The translations under genes were made by a program, and so were the position numbers. This document shows positions 5,872-8,172 of a DNA stretch of 8,172 nucleotides, one piece after another. This stretch comes from an uncultured Alistipes sp. (GTDB taxonomy: Bacteria > Bacteroidota > Bacteroidia > Bacteroidales > Rikenellaceae), in the NCBI GenBank assembly GCA_900769525.1, contig CAAGGY010000071.1:1-8172 (forward strand). The letters run 5' to 3'. Position 1 is the stretch's first letter. The number at the start of each line of letters is the position of its first letter. A model generated the notes under the pieces. It did not search any database, had not been told where the DNA came from, and saw nothing but the letters and a program-made list of their open reading frames with translations.

Positions 5872-7728
5872 ATGATACTTACTCTTAATACTAAGTTTGA
5901 GGGATATACTCCGGTGCAGGTGCTCGGTAAGAGCACCTCATACCGAGAGGCATATCTTGCCAAGAACGGCTTTGAGCAGGATGTCGTTCTTACGGTTTAC
6001 GATATGAGCAAATTGCCAGAGTGTTTCGCAGATGGTAAGATTCCGGAGCTTGAGATCATTCCGCAGCTCACTAATGAAGTATTCCCCACATACATTGAGC
6101 GTGGCGACTACAATAGTGATGATGTGTCTTTGCAGTGGATGACAACAAAATATGTTGGTCATACAACACTGTCTGAGTACATACACTCGGACTATGTTCG
6201 CAATGAACGAGAGATGCTCCATCAGTTCTACAACTTGTTGGTTGCCGTAAAGGAGCTCTCGTGGCGTATGGGTGGTGGCTGTTGTAATAATATCTCTACG
6301 GACAACATCGTTGTTTCGCCCGATGATTATGGCGATGTTAAGTGGCACTTTCTAGAGCTTAGTTGCGTGTCGGAGGCTTGTAAAGGAAGGGTGACATTTG
6401 ATACTAAGGCATCATCATACCTCTTTAGTGCGCCAGAGACATTAGTTGGCCACTATAACGTGAAGAGTGATATATTCTCGCTGGGTATTGTGCTTGCCAT
6501 AGCTCTTCAAGGTAAGCACCCTTGGGCCGAGTTTTTTGGATCGGATGTCGAGCTGTCACATGGTTGCATAGTTAAGATTTTGCGTGCTAATGCTCCAGCT
6601 CTTGTACTATCTGACGAACTGAAGAGTATCGTAGCCAAGGCTATTGCAACCAAGCCGTCTGAGCGATACAAGAGCATCGAGGACTTTGGTGCCGCCATAG
6701 CAAAGTACCTCGGAGATGAGAACCTGAGTAGCTTTGAGTGTTTTACTCCAAAAAGTTCAAAGCCAGATATAGCATCTTTTGAGCGCCATGTTGAAGAGTA
6801 TGAGCATGCTGATATGAGGTATCAGATGCCCCCGCAACCCAAGTCTAATGTCAAGATTGAGCGTGTCAAGGGCAATGGCTTTAAGGATGTCGCAGGTATG
6901 GAACAGCTCAAAGGTAAACTTACTCGCAATTTTGTGGATATCGTTCAGAATAGAGAGTTGGCTGCACAGTTCCAGATTACACCGCCGAATGGTATCCTAT
7001 TGTGGGGCCCTCCTGGAACAGGTAAGACATTTATCTCACGTAAGCTTGCCGAGGAGAGCGGGATGTTATATAGCCTTATCAGGCCAAGCGACTTGGGTAA
7101 TATCTATTTGCATGGCTCGCAGAGTATGATTGCAGACCTCTTTACTCGAAGCGAGGAGTTGGCCGCAAAGAATAATTGCGGAGTTCTCCTTGTGTTTGAT
7201 GAGTTCGACAGTTTAGTTCCCAAGCGCAGTGTGAACAGCGATAACAATCAGGCCAATGAGGTCGCAGAGTTCCTTACAAGGCTCAACGATTGTGCCGAGA
7301 AGAATGTCTTTGTTGTAGCTACTACAAACCGCATCGACGCCATTGAGCCTGCGATAATTCGCAAGGGTCGTCTAGACGAAATAATCTATGTCGGATTGCC
7401 GGATGAAGAGGCCCGAAAAGAGTTGTTTGAGATAGAGCTAATGAAGCGCCCTCATGAGGATATCGATACCGCTCACATTGTGGAACTCACTAATGGATAC
7501 TCGTCAAGCGACATTAGTTTTATCGTCAAGGAGTGTGCACGATGCTCGTTCGAAGAGAGCGTTAAAGCCAAGCATTTGGTAAAGATCGACCAGGTAATGC
7601 TTGAAAAGACCATTGCAGAGACACGACCCTCGGTAAGTGCAGATGAACTTCGTAATTATGAGCGTAGAAGGGAGTTGTTCTCAAATGGTTGTCAACCAGA
7701 AAGGAGACTTATTGGGTTTAAGCAGTAG
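5872..7728 (+). CDS. Pseudokinase-AAA+ ATPase fusion protein
   Basis: This is a 618-residue two-domain protein. Residues about 10-280 have a protein kinase fold: SAPE (186-189), SDIFSLGIVLAIALQGKHPW (199-218) and a C-lobe ending near KPSERYKSIEDF. Key catalytic motifs are lost. The Gly-rich loop is reduced (VLGKSTSYREAYLAK), the beta3 Lys is Thr41 (VVLTVY), HRD is CNN (138-140) and DFG is LEL (161-163); only Asn145 of the catalytic loop remains. Residues about 330-590 are an AAA+ module of the FtsH/p97-like classical clade. It has FKDVAGMEQLK, Walker A GPPGTGKT (379-386), a pore-loop-like IYLHGS (411-416), Walker B LLVFDEFDSL, sensor 1 Asn486, the Arg-finger segment IIRKGRLDE (Arg497, Arg500) and sensor 2 SSSDIS. 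It is probably an ATP-driven remodeller with a regulatory pseudokinase. No membrane segment or protease domain is visible. It sits between the sigma-like and YbjN-like genes, 12 and 50 bases away. Confidence 0.9.
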   Translation: MILTLNTKFEGYTPVQVLGKSTSYREAYLAKNGFEQDVVLTVYDMSKLPECFADGKIPELEIIPQLTNEVFPTYIERGDYNSDDVSLQWMTTKYVGHTTLSEYIHSDYVRNEREMLHQFYNLLVAVKELSWRMGGGCCNNISTDNIVVSPDDYGDVKWHFLELSCVSEACKGRVTFDTKASSYLFSAPETLVGHYNVKSDIFSLGIVLAIALQGKHPWAEFFGSDVELSHGCIVKILRANAPALVLSDELKSIVAKAIATKPSERYKSIEDFGAAIAKYLGDENLSSFECFTPKSSKPDIASFERHVEEYEHADMRYQMPPQPKSNVKIERVKGNGFKDVAGMEQLKGKLTRNFVDIVQNRELAAQFQITPPNGILLWGPPGTGKTFISRKLAEESGMLYSLIRPSDLGNIYLHGSQSMIADLFTRSEELAAKNNCGVLLVFDEFDSLVPKRSVNSDNNQANEVAEFLTRLNDCAEKNVFVVATTNRIDAIEPAIIRKGRLDEIIYVGLPDEEARKELFEIELMKRPHEDIDTAHIVELTNGYSSSDISFIVKECARCSFEESVKAKHLVKIDQVMLEKTIAETRPSVSADELRNYERRRELFSNGCQPERRLIGFKQ

Positions 7729-7778
7729 ATAATGCAATAAAATTCTCTCTATATAATAAACGATAAATATTTAATACT

Positions 7779-8172
7779 ATGACACAGAAAGAGATTTTTC
7801 TAGAGAGCCTGGAGGCAATGGGCTTTGAGCCTATTAAATTTGGTGAGATTGGTTATGCATTTCAGTATGAGGATATGCACTACATTCTTTTTACAGACGA
7901 TGATGACGAGCATTTCGTACGTGTGGCAATCCCTCTTATGAGTGAAATTACAGATGAAAATCGCATTGCCGTGCTTGAGGCTATGCATGAGACGGGGTTG
8001 GTCCTCAAGTATGTAAAGGTCAACATCATGTTCGAGAGTGCCGCTTGGGCAATATACGATCATCACCTAACCTCCCTAAACAACCTCACGCAGTTGTTAG
8101 AGCATATTATCCGTATTCTTGAGCAAGCTGCATATCTGTTCTATCGAAAGTTGAGCGGAGAGGATATTATTC
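7779..8172 (+). CDS. Small YbjN/secretion-chaperone-like protein, 3' end missing
   Basis: The first 131 residues of an acidic protein run off the window end without a stop. The start ATG at 7779 gives MTQKEIFLESLEAMGFEPIK. The order of elements is an N-terminal helix, a beta segment (GYAFQYEDMHYILFTDDDDE; HFVRVAIPLM), a helix (DENRIAVLEAMHETG), further strands (LVLKYVKVNIMFESAAWAIY), and an amphipathic helix (LTQLLEHIIRILEQAAYLFY). This order is that of the YbjN and type III secretion chaperone-like fold, which often binds protein partners. The similarity is by fold pattern, not by a diagnostic motif, so the call is moderate. It lies 50 bases after the pseudokinase-AAA+ gene with no terminator between them, which suggests a shared operon and a possible adaptor role (inference). 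Confidence 0.6.
   Translation, partial: MTQKEIFLESLEAMGFEPIKFGEIGYAFQYEDMHYILFTDDDDEHFVRVAIPLMSEITDENRIAVLEAMHETGLVLKYVKVNIMFESAAWAIYDHHLTSLNNLTQLLEHIIRILEQAAYLFYRKLSGEDII

Noticed and set aside
5938..6348. 136-residue open frame on the minus strand
   Set aside because: It is antisense to the pseudokinase domain, with no supporting motif or promoter.
5872..7728. FtsH-type membrane protease
   Set aside because: The AAA+ part is FtsH-like, but there are no membrane segments and no HEXXH protease motif.
7800..8066. 88-residue open frame on the minus strand
   Set aside because: It is antisense to the small YbjN-like gene, which has a better start, spacing and protein character.

Overview
The window looks like chromosomal DNA from a member of the Bacteroidales (Bacteroidota), possibly near Alistipes or Bacteroides; the genus cannot be fixed from this sequence. 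The support is the recurring Bacteroidota -7 promoter motif TAnnTTTG (three good copies), mostly absent Shine-Dalgarno sites, a short-signal-peptide lipoprotein with a BACON-like domain, and secreted proteins typical of gut Bacteroidales. No rRNA, tRNA, CRISPR array or insertion sequence was seen.

Left part (1-2914). The window opens inside a LuxR-type regulator with a histidine-rich linker (+). A bidirectional terminator separates it from a convergent surface lipoprotein (-). The lipoprotein is divergent from a secreted VanX-type D-Ala-D-Ala dipeptidase (+), and the 129-base spacer holds one -7 box for each direction. Next is a short AraC-type regulator (+), whose stop codon lies inside a second bidirectional terminator hairpin.

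Middle part (2915-5070). Two genes lie on the minus strand, a secreted M28 metallopeptidase followed by a YjdM/PhnA-like zinc-ribbon protein, 55 bases apart and possibly cotranscribed. Upstream is an AT-rich divergent intergenic region of about 450 bases.

Right part (5071-8172). Three plus-strand genes lie close together with no visible terminator between them: a sigma-70-like DNA-binding protein with an extra C-terminal HTH-like segment; a 618-residue fusion of a degenerate protein kinase (the beta3 lysine, HRD and DFG motifs are all lost) to an apparently intact AAA+ ATPase; and a small acidic protein, cut by the window end, that resembles YbjN or secretion-chaperone-like folds. This module is the most unusual content. 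A working inference is that the pseudokinase serves as a docking or sensing domain, the AAA+ part remodels a partner, the small protein acts as an adaptor, and the sigma-like protein provides transcriptional output. The sequence alone does not prove any of these links.
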